The notes: generated by a model from the letters alone, not told the origin. A stretch of DNA of 64,000 bases from Anaeramoeba flamelloides (GCA_027625915.1 JANTQA010000070.1:11475001-11539000); one strand, 5' to 3'; shown: positions 1 to 11,548, counted from the first letter of the stretch. Numbers and translations: made by a program.

Positions 1-181
1 AATTCATGAGACTATTGTATGTATTGTTGTTAGTAGTACCACCTTTTTTTAAAGATCTCTAATCTAGAAAAAACGGTTTTTTTTTTAGGTAAAAACTTTT
101 CCAATAAACTGAAGGATGAATTTTAGTTTAATTCAACTTGCAGATATTTACTTTGATGGATAATTACTAATAAACTAAATT
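1..181. other. Gene-free AT-rich flank
   Basis: No open frame, RNA gene or recognisable repeat was seen here. The segment ends where the first family A element begins. Confidence 0.6.
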
Positions 182-694
182 CCAAAAATTTGGACACCGT
201 TTAAGCAGTTGAAAGAATATCAATAACTTGACTTTACATTCAATTTGGAAATAATTTTGATTTTACAAACTATTTCATTTTTTGTCTTTTTTGTTTTGTT
301 TTCATTTCCTTTTTTCAAGTTACATAATCGGTTTCTAGATGGGAATTTTTTTGCGATGGTTGATAGAAGGTTAGTGTTGAGTTTGTTAAATAGAAAAACC
401 AAATACGATTGGTTGATTGGGTCTTATCATTTGATCGATCAACAATTGTTGGTGAATTTTTTTGATCTCAAGTTTATCTGATATTTTTTGTTCAGCTCGT
501 TTCATAAGTTTGGACACACCTAATTTTTAATTTTTCTGGTTTTATATTTTTTCTATTATTTGGATGAAAATGATTACTTATAAAAACATTAATACTTAGT
601 ATAACTTAAATGTGATTTTATATTACATTTAGAAAAAAAAAATAACTTGAGGTTTTTTTTTATATTTTTGATTTAGCCACGTCCAAATTTTTGG
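182..694 (+). mobile_element. Family A MITE-like element, copy 1
   Basis: A 513 bp unit that starts CCAAAAATTTGGAC and ends GTCCAAATTTTTGG, a 14 bp terminal inverted repeat. A copy of nearly equal length lies inverted at 7628-8142, and a diverged one lies at 33536-34076. Short open frames inside read differently in each copy and show no protein signature, so the element looks non-autonomous. The class is inferred from size, inverted ends and copy number. The target duplication is unclear (AATT or AA are possible). Confidence 0.85.
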
Positions 695-1024
695 AAAAGG
701 GTTTAGTTTTGAAAATGTTGTACTAATATAATAAAACTAAAATAGAGAAAAAAATTTCATTTTGATAATTATTTTTGTGTCATAGGTTTATTTTAATTTT
801 TAAAATAAATAATTCAATAATAATCAAAATAATTGATTCTCTATTTGAAAGATATTTATTAAATTTAAAATATTCACTCTTTTTCAAACTACAGGATACG
901 CCTCTCAAATAATGAATGGTATTGAATTTTATTGTTAATCAGATAATTACTTATTCATGATTTTGATTTTAATTATACATATTTTAATAATTCATTTTTT
1001 GTTTTTAATATTTATAGATATTAT
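695..1024. other. Gene-free AT-rich spacer
   Basis: Only homopolymer-rich sequence was seen; no coding or repeat signal. Confidence 0.5.
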
Positions 1025-1249
1025 AAGCCAAATTTCAAAATTAGGGGCAAATTTAGATATTATTATTTTTTTATTTTTTCATTTGTCTTTCCAAAAATAA
1101 AATGATTACACTATATTTTTGTTTATTAATCTATATTGGTTATTATCTCTAAAAACTTTCGTAAAATACCTTATTATTCAAAAAAAAAAAACAATTCAAC
1201 AAATTTTTTTCAGATGAAAAATATGCCCCTATTTTTGAAATTTAGCTTA
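1025..1249 (+). mobile_element. Family B MITE-like element, copy 1
   Basis: About 225 bp. It begins AAGCCAAATTTCAAAATTAG and ends with the inverse, GCCCCTATTTTTGAAATT then TAGCTT. TATA flanks both sides, consistent with a TA target duplication. Related copies lie inverted at 18773-18991 and direct at 52493-52717, where the middle section (around ATGATTACACTATATTTTTG) is almost unchanged. There is no coding capacity. Confidence 0.85.
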
Positions 1250-2226
1250 TATTGAAAAATGAAAAAGGAAGATAAGAAAAAAATCAATTTGGAAATAATC
1301 TGACAGTATAAAAATGGAAACAGTTTCAGTTTAATTTCGAATGAACTAGATATAAGAATTTTGAAAGACCATTATTGGATTGGTTAAAGAAACAAAGAAA
1401 ACAAGAAAATATATAAAAAAAAAACAATTCCAACAAAATACCCAGACGAATTTCAGTTTTATCTTGAAAATGAGACTCTAAAGAACAAAATTTTGATTTG
1501 TAAAGAAGTTTTCAATGAAATTTAAAGAACTTTTTCAGAATTCAAATTATAGGATGGTTTTTATTGTTTTTATAATTTTATGTCTTTACTATTTACAAAA
1601 TGAGATTTCTCTTTAAAACATAAAAAAAATACTCAAAAGAATCTTTAAAACCGATTTAAACAAAACAATAAAAATTAAAAATTAAATATTTTAAAAATTG
1701 ATCTCCTCTTTTATTTGAAATGAGTTTCTTATCTTTTAGAATGATAATATAATTAATTTGATTCAATTTTGAACAATTATTTATTTTTTTTGTTCCTTTT
1801 TATTGTGATGCTGGTCATTATTAAAACTACTTTACTTTCAAAAAAAATATATATAAATTTTTTTTAACAGTTAAAAAAATCCCAATATAACTTGTAAAAA
1901 TGGATTTTAGAACTTAAATTGTTAAATATCTTGAAAAAAATTTTTTGATCAAAGATCATTTATTAACCAATAGTATTTATTCGAATTGAAGTTATCCAGA
2001 AGTTAAAAATTATTAAATTTTTGATTGTTTTTAAAAAATTTTTTTATGATTGTGAATGCCAAAATATGGGATTTAACTAAATATATATATAAATTATCTG
2101 CTGAATCTAACAAAAAAAATATTAGTTCTATACCAAGAAATATAAAAATTTATAAATTTGATAAAAAAAAATTATGAATAAACGGAAAAGGCAGAATTTT
2201 TCAAAAAAAAATAAGAAGAAATTTAT
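1250..2226. other. Gene-free AT-rich region
   Basis: About 1 kb of AT-rich sequence without a supported open frame, RNA gene or matched repeat. Confidence 0.5.
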
Positions 2227-2478
2227 ATAATCAGTTTCTCTTTTAAAGTACAAGAGTTCAAAAAATTTATTGGCAACAAAAAATCCCAAATTACGGAATA
2301 TAATTATTAAATTCTAGAATAATAAACTGTGGAAAAAAAATTCGGAATTTTATTCCTAAATTTGATATCATTTTATTCTTTGTTCATAAAATAAGAAAGA
2401 CCAAAGTTAGTTTAACTTTTAAGGCACAAACTTTTAACGAAATTTAAGATTCAAAAAAAATCCCAAAATCTTGTAAAT
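2227..2478 (+). repeat. Degenerate fragments of family C
   Basis: Two stretches resemble the left arm of family C. One near 2402-2460 keeps CTTTTAAGGCACAAAC and ACGAAATTTAAG. A weaker one begins near 2230. Neither has the matching right arm, so these look like old remnants rather than whole elements. Confidence 0.5.
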
Positions 2479-2622
2479 TATGTATAAAATCACAGAAATT
2501 GGATATCATTGAAGATTTGGACAATTTTATATGTAATTATCCTTTTGAAAATAATACAAAACACTAAATATCTGAATTAAAATTAATAAATCTTTACAAT
2601 ATATGAACAGAAAAAAAATATT

Positions 2623-2990
2623 GAAGTTTTAATGATAACTCTAATTATCACAATATTAGCAAAAAATTCGTGATAATCTGGTTAAAAATCACCATAATTC
2701 ATATTATCACAATAAAAGAAAGAACCAAAATTACAAAAAATTGAGATAATGTAAAAATCACAATAAAAAGAAAATCATCTTTCAAAATCACCTAACAATA
2801 AAATAAGATGAATTTTACAAAGTATTGGGACATTTATAATGCTTTCCCACTTGAGAAAATGTTCAAAAGTTTTTTTAAGGGTTGTAAAGAGTCTAAAAAT
2901 GTTTGAAAGTTTTGAAAAACTGGAAAATTGTGTGAAGGTATTGAATTTTGTAGTGGAAATCTAATTGTTTTCTTTTCTTTTTTTTTTTTT
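2623..2990 (-). repeat. Right-end fragment of family I, inverted and decayed
   Basis: This matches the right end of the complete family I element (59805-61049) in reverse. It starts GAAGTTTTAATGATAA where the intact end has GAGGTTTTGATGATAA. An array of TATCACAAT-like units follows, spaced about 20 bp, where the intact copy has TATCGCGATT-like units. Then comes the shared AAATGTTTGAAAGTTTTG block. CpG in the iterons has become CA or TG, which suggests an old, mutated copy. The left half of the element is absent. Confidence 0.7.
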
Positions 2991-3098
2991 AACAAAAAGT
3001 AAAATCTCCTATAAATTTTAAGATCAAACTAATAATAAACCATATCAGAAATGTACTTTTATATAAAATAGGTACCTTTTTTTAAAATAGAGTTATTA

Positions 3099-3496
3099 CA
3101 GTGGTTCCAAGGTTACCGTGAAATTTTATCAATATCAAATTTTGATGTTGATATAGATTTTTAAAAAGTTCAATATAAAAATAAGAAAGCTTATATAGAA
3201 AATATTTTTTCATAAATGAGTTGATATGAAAAATATTCTCCTAATGTGATCGAAAAATAAATTCGTTTTTAGAGGATACTTTATTTCAGTTTCTTAATGA
3301 ATTTTTGATGTTTAGATTCATTTTGTTTTCTGAAAATTTATTTTTTGGAAATAAGAAAAAATTCTTGAATATTAACTCATTTAGGAATTTTTTTTTCGGC
3401 ATGAGCTTTATTATTCTCATATTCAACTTATTAAAAATTTATATCAACATCAAAATTTGATATTGATAAAATTTCAGGGTAGATTTGGGTAGACTG
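3099..3496 (+). mobile_element. Family D MITE-like element (TA-flanked, CAGT ends)
   Basis: A 398 bp unit with TA on each side. It starts CAGTGGTTCCAAGG and ends with the inverse of CAGTCTACCCAAAT. The arms then agree almost perfectly for about 35 bp around TTTTATCAATATCAAATTTT and GATGTTGATATA. TA plus CAGT ends are typical of Tc1/mariner-derived MITEs. No open frame of note lies inside. It is the only copy seen in the window. Confidence 0.85.
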
Positions 3497-4008
3497 TACC
3501 TTTGACAAGTTAAAAAACAAAAAGGAGATAGGGTAATTTTTTTTTCAAATTGATGATAAATGAAAAAAATTTTGAAGTTCTAGTTTTTTTTTTCTGTTCA
3601 ATACAAAAAGAATATTTAATTCAAGTTCATAAATAATTCACCAAATTATTTGTTGAAAGAAACACGAAGATCTTTTTGTATTAATTGGAAACAACTGTAT
3701 AATATTTGTTTCAAAATAAAGGGAAAAAAATTTTCATTCAGCTTTCCAAAAAATGGCTTTTTAAATAATGTAAACCATTTGAAATTTTTCATACTTCAAA
3801 TCAAGATTAAATTATTAATTTACATTTTAGAATTTGAACTTTTGTGAAGTTGTATTTTAATTATTGGAAATTAGTTTTTTGGAAATCTGGGGATGAAAAT
3901 TTTGATATTTTTATTTTATAATTAGCACTAGTATTGAATCTTTCGATAATATTTTTCTATGAAATTCAAACTATTTTTTCAATTTTTTATGACTTTTGGG
4001 GGGGAAAT
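3497..4008. other. Gene-free spacer
   Basis: One short 65-codon open frame at 3650-3847 has no recognisable domain and is not supported as a gene. Nothing else was seen. Confidence 0.5.
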
Positions 4009-4449
4009 GTTGGACATAGAAAAATGGTTGGACACCATTTTTAATTGGGAACATTAGTAAAATTGAAAATCAAATCCTATTGATAACTAGGTGAATTTTA
4101 TATAAATCCAAGTTTAAAGGTGTTACAAGTTAATTAATATGTGGTGTGAGTAGAATATTCATTTAAATGGTTGATAACTAAAGTAGATCATGCTATTTTA
4201 ACAAAAATCCAAGTTTTAGTAAAGTTTACTATTAATTCTGAAAAAGAAAATTTTTAAACTTGCTTTAGATTATAAGAGATAAGCTCTTGAAAAAAGTAGA
4301 ATTACATTAATCGTTATTCTAATAAGTAGATTATTGTTATTTTCTCTTGTTATTTCACAAACGTTTGAAATTAAAAATCATTTTCAGTAATATTCCCAAT
4401 TAAAATTGCTGTACAACTTTTTTTCTTGTAAAAAATTTTTCTTCCAACA
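4009..4449 (+). mobile_element. Family G MITE-like element
   Basis: About 441 bp. It starts TGTTGGACATAG and ends with the inverse of TGTTGGAAGAAA. An inner arm, ATTTTTAATTGGGAACATTA, recurs inverted near 4374-4408. That inner arm is shared with elements F (56.2 kb) and E (57.2 kb). No coding capacity. Confidence 0.7.
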
Positions 4450-4799
4450 GTGATTTTAATTTTATTTGCTAACTTTTTAAAGAGAAGTCTTTTGTATAAT
4501 TTAAATTCCAAGTAAAGATAAAAATAAGTTGGTTTAGGAAACACTTCTTCACATTGTATCATTAGAATATGAAGTTTTCAAATTGAACAAAAAAGAAATC
4601 AAAATAAAAATTTGATTTTTAAGATATAATTCTGAGACCATCTTTATGAAATTGAAATCACAGTAAAATCTGTTAGACTCTATGCTTATTAAAAAATTTT
4701 AGTCCCAATTTACATTGGTATTATCTTCAAAAATTCTGATGACTTAGATCATTTCACTAAAACACACAATTACAATTGTAATTTTTGAAAAAATATGAG

Positions 4800-5310
4800 A
4801 ATAACTTTTTTTGGCCGATCTCAATTATCTTTCACTTCATTCAATAAAACTTCAAAGTTTTTTCTCTTGAGAGAAAATTATTAGAAATCAAATCCTTTTT
4901 TTTCTAATTTTAACATTTCCAAAGACTTTAAATTACTTCAATTTAAACCAAATGTTTTTACAAAGGACACAATCAATTTAGTTACTGCTTACTATAATTC
5001 GTGGTTCATTTATACCCCCAAAGTTCAACAAAGTCAGGATTTTAAAAAATTTTTGCGAAAAATTCAACTTATTTGAGAAAAAGAAAAAAAAAAAAAATCT
5101 TTTAGATCTCAATAAGTTACCCAAAGAGAGTAAATTCAAACACAGCTGTTTTCAAAATTATGTTTCACAACCATTCAAAATAAAAATTAATTCTCACTTT
5201 TCTCGCTTGCTGTAATCAACAAATGATTTTAAGATCAATAATACATCACACTTTGGTTTGTTTTTGATTGTTATTAGGCTCTAAAAACTACAAAATTTTA
5301 TTTTTTATCC
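4800..5310 (-). repeat. Diverged family J copy
   Basis: Segment order and wording match the family J copy at 21.6-22.3 kb at low identity. Landmarks are a CACAATCAATTTA block, an A-rich stretch followed by AGATCTCAA, then ACAGCTGTTTTCAAAATT with CACAACCATTC, and finally TTTGGTTTGTTTTTGATTG. The ends are eroded and inverted termini cannot be placed. Confidence 0.6.
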
Positions 5311-5639
5311 CTTTCCGATTATTTTTTTTCCTCAAGACTTGGCAGTTAAATAAACACTTTTTTAATTTTGTAGACACCAACCTCATTTAATTATTTCAGA
5401 AGTTGATTGTTTTTATCAAGAACTTTGACAATTTCAATTTCATTTATTTTTACCCTCCAAATTTCAACATAAATCCAAATACTCTAATTAAACTTTTTAC
5501 CCAACAAAAAATACTTTCAAAAAAAAAACAAAAAGCAACTAAAAAAAAGAATCCATCAAAAAAACAAAAAGCAATTAAAAAAAAAACAAACCCGAACTTA
5601 TCACAATTTTAAAAACAAAAAAAAAACAAAAATTTCAAA
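5311..5639 (+). promoter_or_regulatory. A-rich leader upstream of the PAS gene
   Basis: The 330 bases before the start codon become steadily richer in A on the coding strand, ending in long A runs directly before the ATG. A 69-codon open frame here is Lys-rich because of the A tracts and is not treated as a gene. The segment probably holds the promoter and 5' untranslated region; no specific motif can be claimed. Confidence 0.4.
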
Positions 5640-7376
5640 ATGGGGATTAAATATTCTTCTTACAAAAGAAAAGAAATTGTCAAAAAAAAAAATATCAAAG
5701 AGTTTTATAACCTAATTGAGAACTCTAATCATGGAATAGTCATGATGAACGAAAAAAACCAAATTTGTCTGTACAACCCTGAAATTCGTCGGCTGTGTGG
5801 CTTATCTCCAAAAGAGATCACATCCAATGTTGGCAATTCACCAGTTAAGAATAATAAACCAGGAGGACAAGGACTCCTTAATCTGTACCAACCCCAATAT
5901 AAGATCTCAGCATTCATGCTAATTAAGGCAATAATTGAAGAAGTCAATAAGAACTACACTGCAAAAACAATTTTTCTTCTGCAAAATAAAAAAAATCCAG
6001 AGAATATTTTCTTTGGCCAAAGTTATTTGAGGAGAATCCAAATTGAGAAACAAACCCTGACTCTTGTTTCTTTTTTTCCGATCAAGGACACACCTTTTAT
6101 TGATCCTTATCATTCAGAAAACGAAGCAACAATCAAAAAAATAAAACCCAAAATGACAAAGGAATCAAAAAAAAAGAACAAGAACAACACAAAAGAAAAG
6201 AATAAGAAAGTGAAAGAAAGAACCATACAAAAGAAAACAAAAAAAAATTCAAGACATTCGGGTTGCCTGATGGAACTTGGCAATTTTGTTAACTTTGATT
6301 CTCAAAAGAATTTTCAACCTTCCGTTGTTGAATTAGATAGTGATTCCGATACTGATCACAATAATAATCCTTTAACTGATTATGAGAATTCTAATTATAC
6401 TGACAATGAAGAAGAGATTTCTTATGGCAGTTGGGTTCAGCCCTTGACTGATTTCGAAAAGGAACCTCAAAAGAATTCTTTAAACCAAAAACAAAATTTC
6501 AATCAAACAAATAATATTCAAAACAATATCCAAAATCAAGATCAAATGGTATTTTTAACAAATGACTTTGTTATGAGTAAATTAATTGAATTGAATAACA
6601 GTAATTCAAATTCATCTTCCCGCAAGAAAACAAAAGTGGTCCCAAATGAGCCCAATTCTAATCCCAATGGTTTTAAGGGTGGCTCTTTCAATAATATCAA
6701 AAAAAACAGAAAAAACAAAATAAGTAACAAAAAAAATAACAATAATAGAGAAAAGTTTAAAGCAAAATTTGATACCCAACAAAAATATAAAACTTTTAAT
6801 AATTTCAAAAATAGAAAAACCAAAAAAAACAAAAAAAATAAAACCAAAAGCAACCAGAAAAACATTAAAATTAATAATATCATCGTCAATACAAACATCA
6901 ATATTAATAACATCACTAACAAGACCAACAATTACAAAATCAATAACATCAATAACACAACCAACAAAAACATAACCAACAGCATCACCAACAATAACAA
7001 CACAGTCAAAAACACCAGAAACAACGACAGTCTCCATATCAATCCTAACAACAACAAAAACATCACCAACTATAACAAAATTGACAATAACAATAACAAC
7101 AAAATTCATGCAAATACTAACATCAATAAAAACAACCTCAACGAAAACGCCATCTTCAATGACAAAAACGAAATTGAAAACACCAAAGGCACAATCAATA
7201 ACAACATATTCAAAAACAGTACAACTGTTGGAAATACAATTTATAAATTCGTAATAAATGAGGATCAAAAATTTGAAACAGATCTTCAAAATATTTTACC
7301 TTGTTCCAAAGAAATTGATAACATTTTTCAAGATTATGAATCGGAAAGTAAATCTTCTGACTCTCAGTTAGATTGA
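5640..7376 (+). CDS. PAS-domain protein with Asn-rich tail
   Basis: A 578-residue protein in one exon. Residues ~19-150 read as a PAS-type sensor fold: FYNLIENSNHGIVMMNEKN, then the typical YNPEIRRLCGLSPKEI, and a final strand, LTLVSFFPIKD. The N-terminus MGIKYSSYKRK has Gly2 and Ser6, which fit an N-myristoylation site, and the next residues are strongly basic. This suggests membrane attachment (inference). From residue ~160 the protein is low complexity: Lys-rich, then acidic with Ser/Asp, then a long Asn/Ile/Thr-rich tract at ~400-525, ending in an acidic SESKSSDSQLD. No kinase, cyclase or phosphodiesterase domain follows the PAS, so the output partner is unknown. Start chosen as the first ATG of the frame after the A-rich leader. 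The function as a sensor or adaptor is inferred from the fold only. Confidence 0.8.
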   Translation: MGIKYSSYKRKEIVKKKNIKEFYNLIENSNHGIVMMNEKNQICLYNPEIRRLCGLSPKEITSNVGNSPVKNNKPGGQGLLNLYQPQYKISAFMLIKAIIEEVNKNYTAKTIFLLQNKKNPENIFFGQSYLRRIQIEKQTLTLVSFFPIKDTPFIDPYHSENEATIKKIKPKMTKESKKKNKNNTKEKNKKVKERTIQKKTKKNSRHSGCLMELGNFVNFDSQKNFQPSVVELDSDSDTDHNNNPLTDYENSNYTDNEEEISYGSWVQPLTDFEKEPQKNSLNQKQNFNQTNNIQNNIQNQDQMVFLTNDFVMSKLIELNNSNSNSSSRKKTKVVPNEPNSNPNGFKGGSFNNIKKNRKNKISNKKNNNNREKFKAKFDTQQKYKTFNNFKNRKTKKNKKNKTKSNQKNIKINNIIVNTNININNITNKTNNYKINNINNTTNKNITNSITNNNNTVKNTRNNDSLHINPNNNKNITNYNKIDNNNNNKIHANTNINKNNLNENAIFNDKNEIENTKGTINNNIFKNSTTVGNTIYKFVINEDQKFETDLQNILPCSKEIDNIFQDYESESKSSDSQLD

Positions 7377-7627
7377 ATATGAGCAAAATAGATTCTATAA
7401 ATAGATAATTTAGAGATAAAATAATAAATCAATTTTACCAAACAAACCAACAACTTATTCAAGCTCGTTATTTTTGTGCAAATTATTTCCTTTCAAATCA
7501 TTTATATTTCATCCACCAACAAATTAAATCACAAAGTAATGTACAATTGGTTAAGTAAATAGTGATGATTAATTGGTCGTTTATTCTACAACTAATAACA
7601 TACATTAATCCAAATAAAAACCCCATT
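7377..7627 (+). other. 3' flank of the PAS gene
   Basis: AT-rich with an AATAAA-like hexamer about 45-50 bases after the stop, a plausible cleavage signal. No other feature before family A copy 2 begins at 7628. Confidence 0.4.
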
Positions 7628-8142
7628 CCAAAAATTTGGACATATCCCAAAATTAAAAACATGCAAAAAAAAACCCTCAATTTATTATATTTTTCCAAAC
7701 CTTATATAAAACCACATTTAAGTAACTCAGTATTAATGTTTTAATAAGTAATCATTTTCATCCAAATAAAAGAAAAAAATATAAAACGAAAAAAAAAATT
7801 GATGTGTCCAAAATAATGAAACGAGCTTGAACAAAAAATATATTGGTAAATTTGTAAAAATTATACCAACATTTACTGATCGATCAAATGATAAGATACC
7901 ATCAACTAATCATATGTGATTTTTCTCTTTAACAAACTCAACTTTTAAACCTTCTCTCAACCATCGAAAAAAAATTCCCAGATCTAAGGAAACAGATTAT
8001 ATAACTTGGAAAAAGGGAAATGAAAACAAAACAAAAAAGACAAAAAATGAAATAGTTTGTAAAATCAAAATTATTCCAAATTGAATGTAAAGTGGAGTAT
8101 TGTTATTATATCAACCGTTTTAAACTATGTCCAAATTTTTGG
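7628..8142 (-). mobile_element. Family A MITE-like element, copy 2 (inverted)
   Basis: 515 bp, bounded by CCAAAAATTTGGAC and GTCCAAATTTTTGG. Read in reverse it follows copy 1 (182-694) along its length, sharing TACATTCAATTTGGAA, ACAAACTATTTCATTTTTTG and ATCATTTGATCGATCA. With copy 1 it forms a pair of inverted repeats about 6.9 kb apart that enclose the PAS gene. Confidence 0.85.
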
Positions 8143-9155
8143 AATTTTGTTTAAAAAAACAAAAAAACTGAAAAAATAATTAAAATATATTTTTTGCTCG
8201 ATTTTTTTCCATTTAAATTTGGATTTTGTTAACATTTTGAATTCAAAGCACATTAATAATTATTTGTATCTCATCCTTAAAGATAAAATAGATAAAAGTG
8301 ATAAAAAAAAAGATAAAAAGTCCAAAATCAGAAATTACCAATTGCAAATTTCCTTTTGTAAAAAATATATATTTGGATAATATCCAATTCCATAATTTGA
8401 AAACAAATTTCCAAAAACCAACTAAAAAAAAAAAAAAAAATTGTTAATAATTTTTACAAATAATTATTCTCTGAAAAAAAAAAAATCTGAAGAAAACAAA
8501 TTGAAATAACACGAGAAATAATTACTCTCCAACATAAATAAGATAAAATTTTGAATTTAATTTCATTTTTATTTGTATATTGAACTTCATAAATCAATAT
8601 TACCATCAAATCAAAAAAAAAAAAAAACAGAAATAATTAAATTATATACATTAGTTCAAAAGTAATGAAAAAAATAATTATGTATTTTTGTTTGTATCAC
8701 TAATATCGATATATAATGTTGAGACCTATTTTTCAAAAAAAAAATATTCATAAGAATAGAAACACTCTGAAGCATGTTATCAAAGGATTCAAAAAATAAT
8801 TAAACTGTGAATTTAGTTATTGCAAAAATTTATTTATTCCACTGTCTAACTTTAATAATGACATTTAAACAGTATAAAAATATATTTTTGAACGATTTCC
8901 CCCTAAATATTGAATAACTTGCAATAAAAATGGAAAATTGATTGGCATTAGAGAATATTTTTTTTTGTTATCATCAGGAAAATAAATTATTTTTTATTTT
9001 ATTTTTTTTTATTTTTTGGAAAAATTTTTGTTTGATTTTTTTGAAATTAAGTTGATTTTTTATAATGAAATCGTTTTAATACTGGGTGATTTTATTTTAA
9101 AATAATATTTTCATACACTTCCTTTACAAATTATAAGATTTCTTTCTTCTTCAAA

Positions 9156-9156
<1 letters not shown>
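8143..9156. other. Gene-free AT-rich region
   Basis: About 1 kb with no supported gene or matched repeat. Confidence 0.5.

Positions 9157-9186
<30 letters not shown>
9157..9186. repeat. TA microsatellite
   Basis: About 15 TA units in a row, ending exactly where family L copy 1 begins. This fits insertion of the element into a TA-rich target. Confidence 0.8.
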
Positions 9187-9194
<8 letters not shown>

Positions 9195-9773
9195 CCAAAA
9201 AAGTGTGGCATTTTTTTTTTACATTTCATAAAAAAGCAATCTTAGTTAGTGAAAGTATTCGTTAATTGGCAATACCAAATTAAGTTTAATATTAATACCA
9301 ATTAAATAAATTGCTAAGGTATGTATTTCAAAAAATGCTGGAGGAAATATTTTCAAAAAATGAAAAAAAAAAAATAGTACTTTTTTTGGTGAAAACAAGG
9401 TACAAACAATTTCGATAAAAAACTGGAAATATGGAAAGGGTACAAATGATTTTTTAAACAATAAAATGCAGTTATCTGTTTTCAATTCTATTTGAAAATT
9501 TGTTGAGATTAAACAAGTTATGAAAACGATTTTTTCAATCAAAAAGAAAATAATAAACACCAATTTTCAACCCTAAAAAATAACAGATAAAATCAAGATC
9601 AGAAAATTTAATATTTTTTATTTATGTAATACAATAATCGGTAACAAATTTAAATATTATCAAGAATTTATAAATAATTTTTAATGATTTTGGATGTTTA
9701 AATACTTTTTTAAAGATTGGGTTTAAAAGATATATTTTAAAATAAATTTGCCCCAATTTATTTAAAATATCTT
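9186..9773 (+). mobile_element. Family L MITE-like element, copy 1
   Basis: About 590 bp. The left end is AAGGTATTTCCAAAAAAGTG. The right end is the imperfect inverse, containing TTGCCCCAATTT. It shares long stretches with 19922-20513 (inverted) and 34537-35135 (direct), such as GGAAATATGGAAAGGGTA and TTATGAAAACGATTTTTT. The 105-codon minus-strand frame inside is not preserved in the other copies and is not called. Confidence 0.8.
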
Positions 9774-11351
9774 ATATATTTGAAATAATCTGAGCATTAT
9801 ATTTAATTCAGAGATTTGAGATAGTGCTGAACAGGGTAAATTTATTCTTATTTCCAAAAAATAGGTTCTCAACTAAATTGTGAGAAACTATATTACAATT
9901 CTTATTGAGGTTTGGTTTTTAAAATAGTCTCAATTAAAATTAAACACAGCAGGATTCATTCTAAATAAATTAACTTTTCAATCAATCATAAACCCAATTA
10001 TGAATTAAAATTAAAGGTGTTGGTAACTTTTTGATAAAATTATTAACAATCAGAGTCAATGTAGTAATATGGACTTGTGATTCTTCGATTTAATAATAAA
10101 TATTGTGAACTTTATCACCAATCCTTGAATTAGTTCCTACTTATTTAGGAAAAATTCCAAAACTGTCAAATTTTTACCATAATAATAAAATATATATTCA
10201 TACAATGGTGGTCTCTTCTTGTATTACATGTTTTTTTATATTATTATTATTAAATCCACTTTTCCTCATTGAAAAAAATTCTTCTGAAAGTTGGAAAGTC
10301 AAGATTGTTATCAAATGCGGATCACATGATCTTCCTATACAGAAATGACATTTTTAATCTTTTTTTATTTTTTTTTTACTTCTATGACAAAATTCAGAAG
10401 GCCAATGACCAGGAAACACATTCATTAAAACATAAAAAAAAATGCTTTATTTAACAAATTTTCATACAGTATAATAAAAAATAATTGGAATATATAGAAA
10501 GGAAGAAAAATAAAGCCATTTTAAATTATTCTTGAACTTTAACCTTTATTTAAATATTCCCATGTTTCTTTTTTATTTTTCTTTTTTTTTGTTTTAAAAA
10601 AAAAACAAGAAATATATTTTTGATTGTAAAGAGTTGTCAAAAAGGAGTCAAAAAGTACATTTTTATCATAATTTATATCCCCTCAATTACAAATGGCACA
10701 GATAATCATTAATATTTAATCTAGGGTATTTTTGAGTACTTACGAAAGAAAACATTTTGATCCCTACAAAACTATAGTGAAAAGTAAAAGTTAGTTTTGA
10801 AAAATCGATGAGTAAACTAAAAAAAATCTTCAAGTAAAGTTAATTACTAATTCAAAAAAATTTTACCACATCTTTGAAATGGGGAATCAAGTAAAAAAAT
10901 CTGATGGTCGAAAGTCCTAAATTACTTTCATATAATTTTTCTGAAATGAATTATTATTTTTTATAGGTTTTGATCTATTGTTCCAATTTTTGAAAGGTTC
11001 AAAATACAATATATTCTCAAGTGATTTTAAAAATAATTATTCTCTATCAAAAAAAAAAAAAAGTAATTTTATTGTCTATGAAAATTGTTTACAAATAAAA
11101 AAACAATAAAACCACTATGTATTCAAATATCTTAATTTAAAAAAAAGTATTTTATTTCAAAAAAAAATTGAATTAATTATTTTAAAGTTTAAAAAAATAT
11201 AATTTCTTTGATTCTAAGAATATTTCGAATCTTTTTTTCTTAATTTTTTAAGAAATATTATGAGATAATCAATCAATCCTATAAAATTAAAAATTTTCCC
11301 GAAAATATTTTTTAAAAACTTGTATTATTCGAGTGTTATATAGAAAATATA
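9774..11351. other. Gene-free AT-rich region
   Basis: About 1.6 kb. A 61-codon open frame at 10269-10454 shows no domain and is considered chance. No matched repeat was found. Confidence 0.5.
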
Positions 11352-11548
11352 CAGTCAGTTTCACTTTTAAGGCACAAACTTTCAACGAAGTTTAAGGCAC
11401 AAAAAAATCTCAAATTAAGGCACAAAATTTGTAATTTTTTTTTTTCGCAATTTATTTTACTAGAATCTGAATTCTGTGCCTTAATTTGAGATTTTTTTTG
11501 TGCCTTAAATTTCGTAGAAAGTTTGTGCCTTAAAAGCGGAACTGACTG
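11352..11548 (+). mobile_element. Family C hairpin MITE, copy 1
   Basis: A 197 bp unit flanked by TA, starting CAGTCAGTTTCACTTTTAAG and ending with the inverse. The two arms pair over roughly 85 bases each with only a short T-rich loop, so the unit is nearly one long hairpin. The repeated word AAGGCACAAA occurs three times per arm. TA flanks and CAGT ends point to a Tc1/mariner-type MITE. Confidence 0.9.

Noticed and set aside
5403-5612. A 69-codon frame before the PAS gene
   Set aside because: The Lys-rich second half only reflects A runs of the leader, and no domain is visible.
6542-7289. Minus-strand open frames of 129 and 225 codons
   Set aside because: They are antisense shadows of the Asn/Lys-rich PAS protein and consist of Leu/Val/Ile runs produced by the reverse of AAT and AAC codons.
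9246-9563. A 105-codon minus-strand frame
   Set aside because: It lies within family L and is not kept open in the two other copies; composition is Phe/Lys noise.
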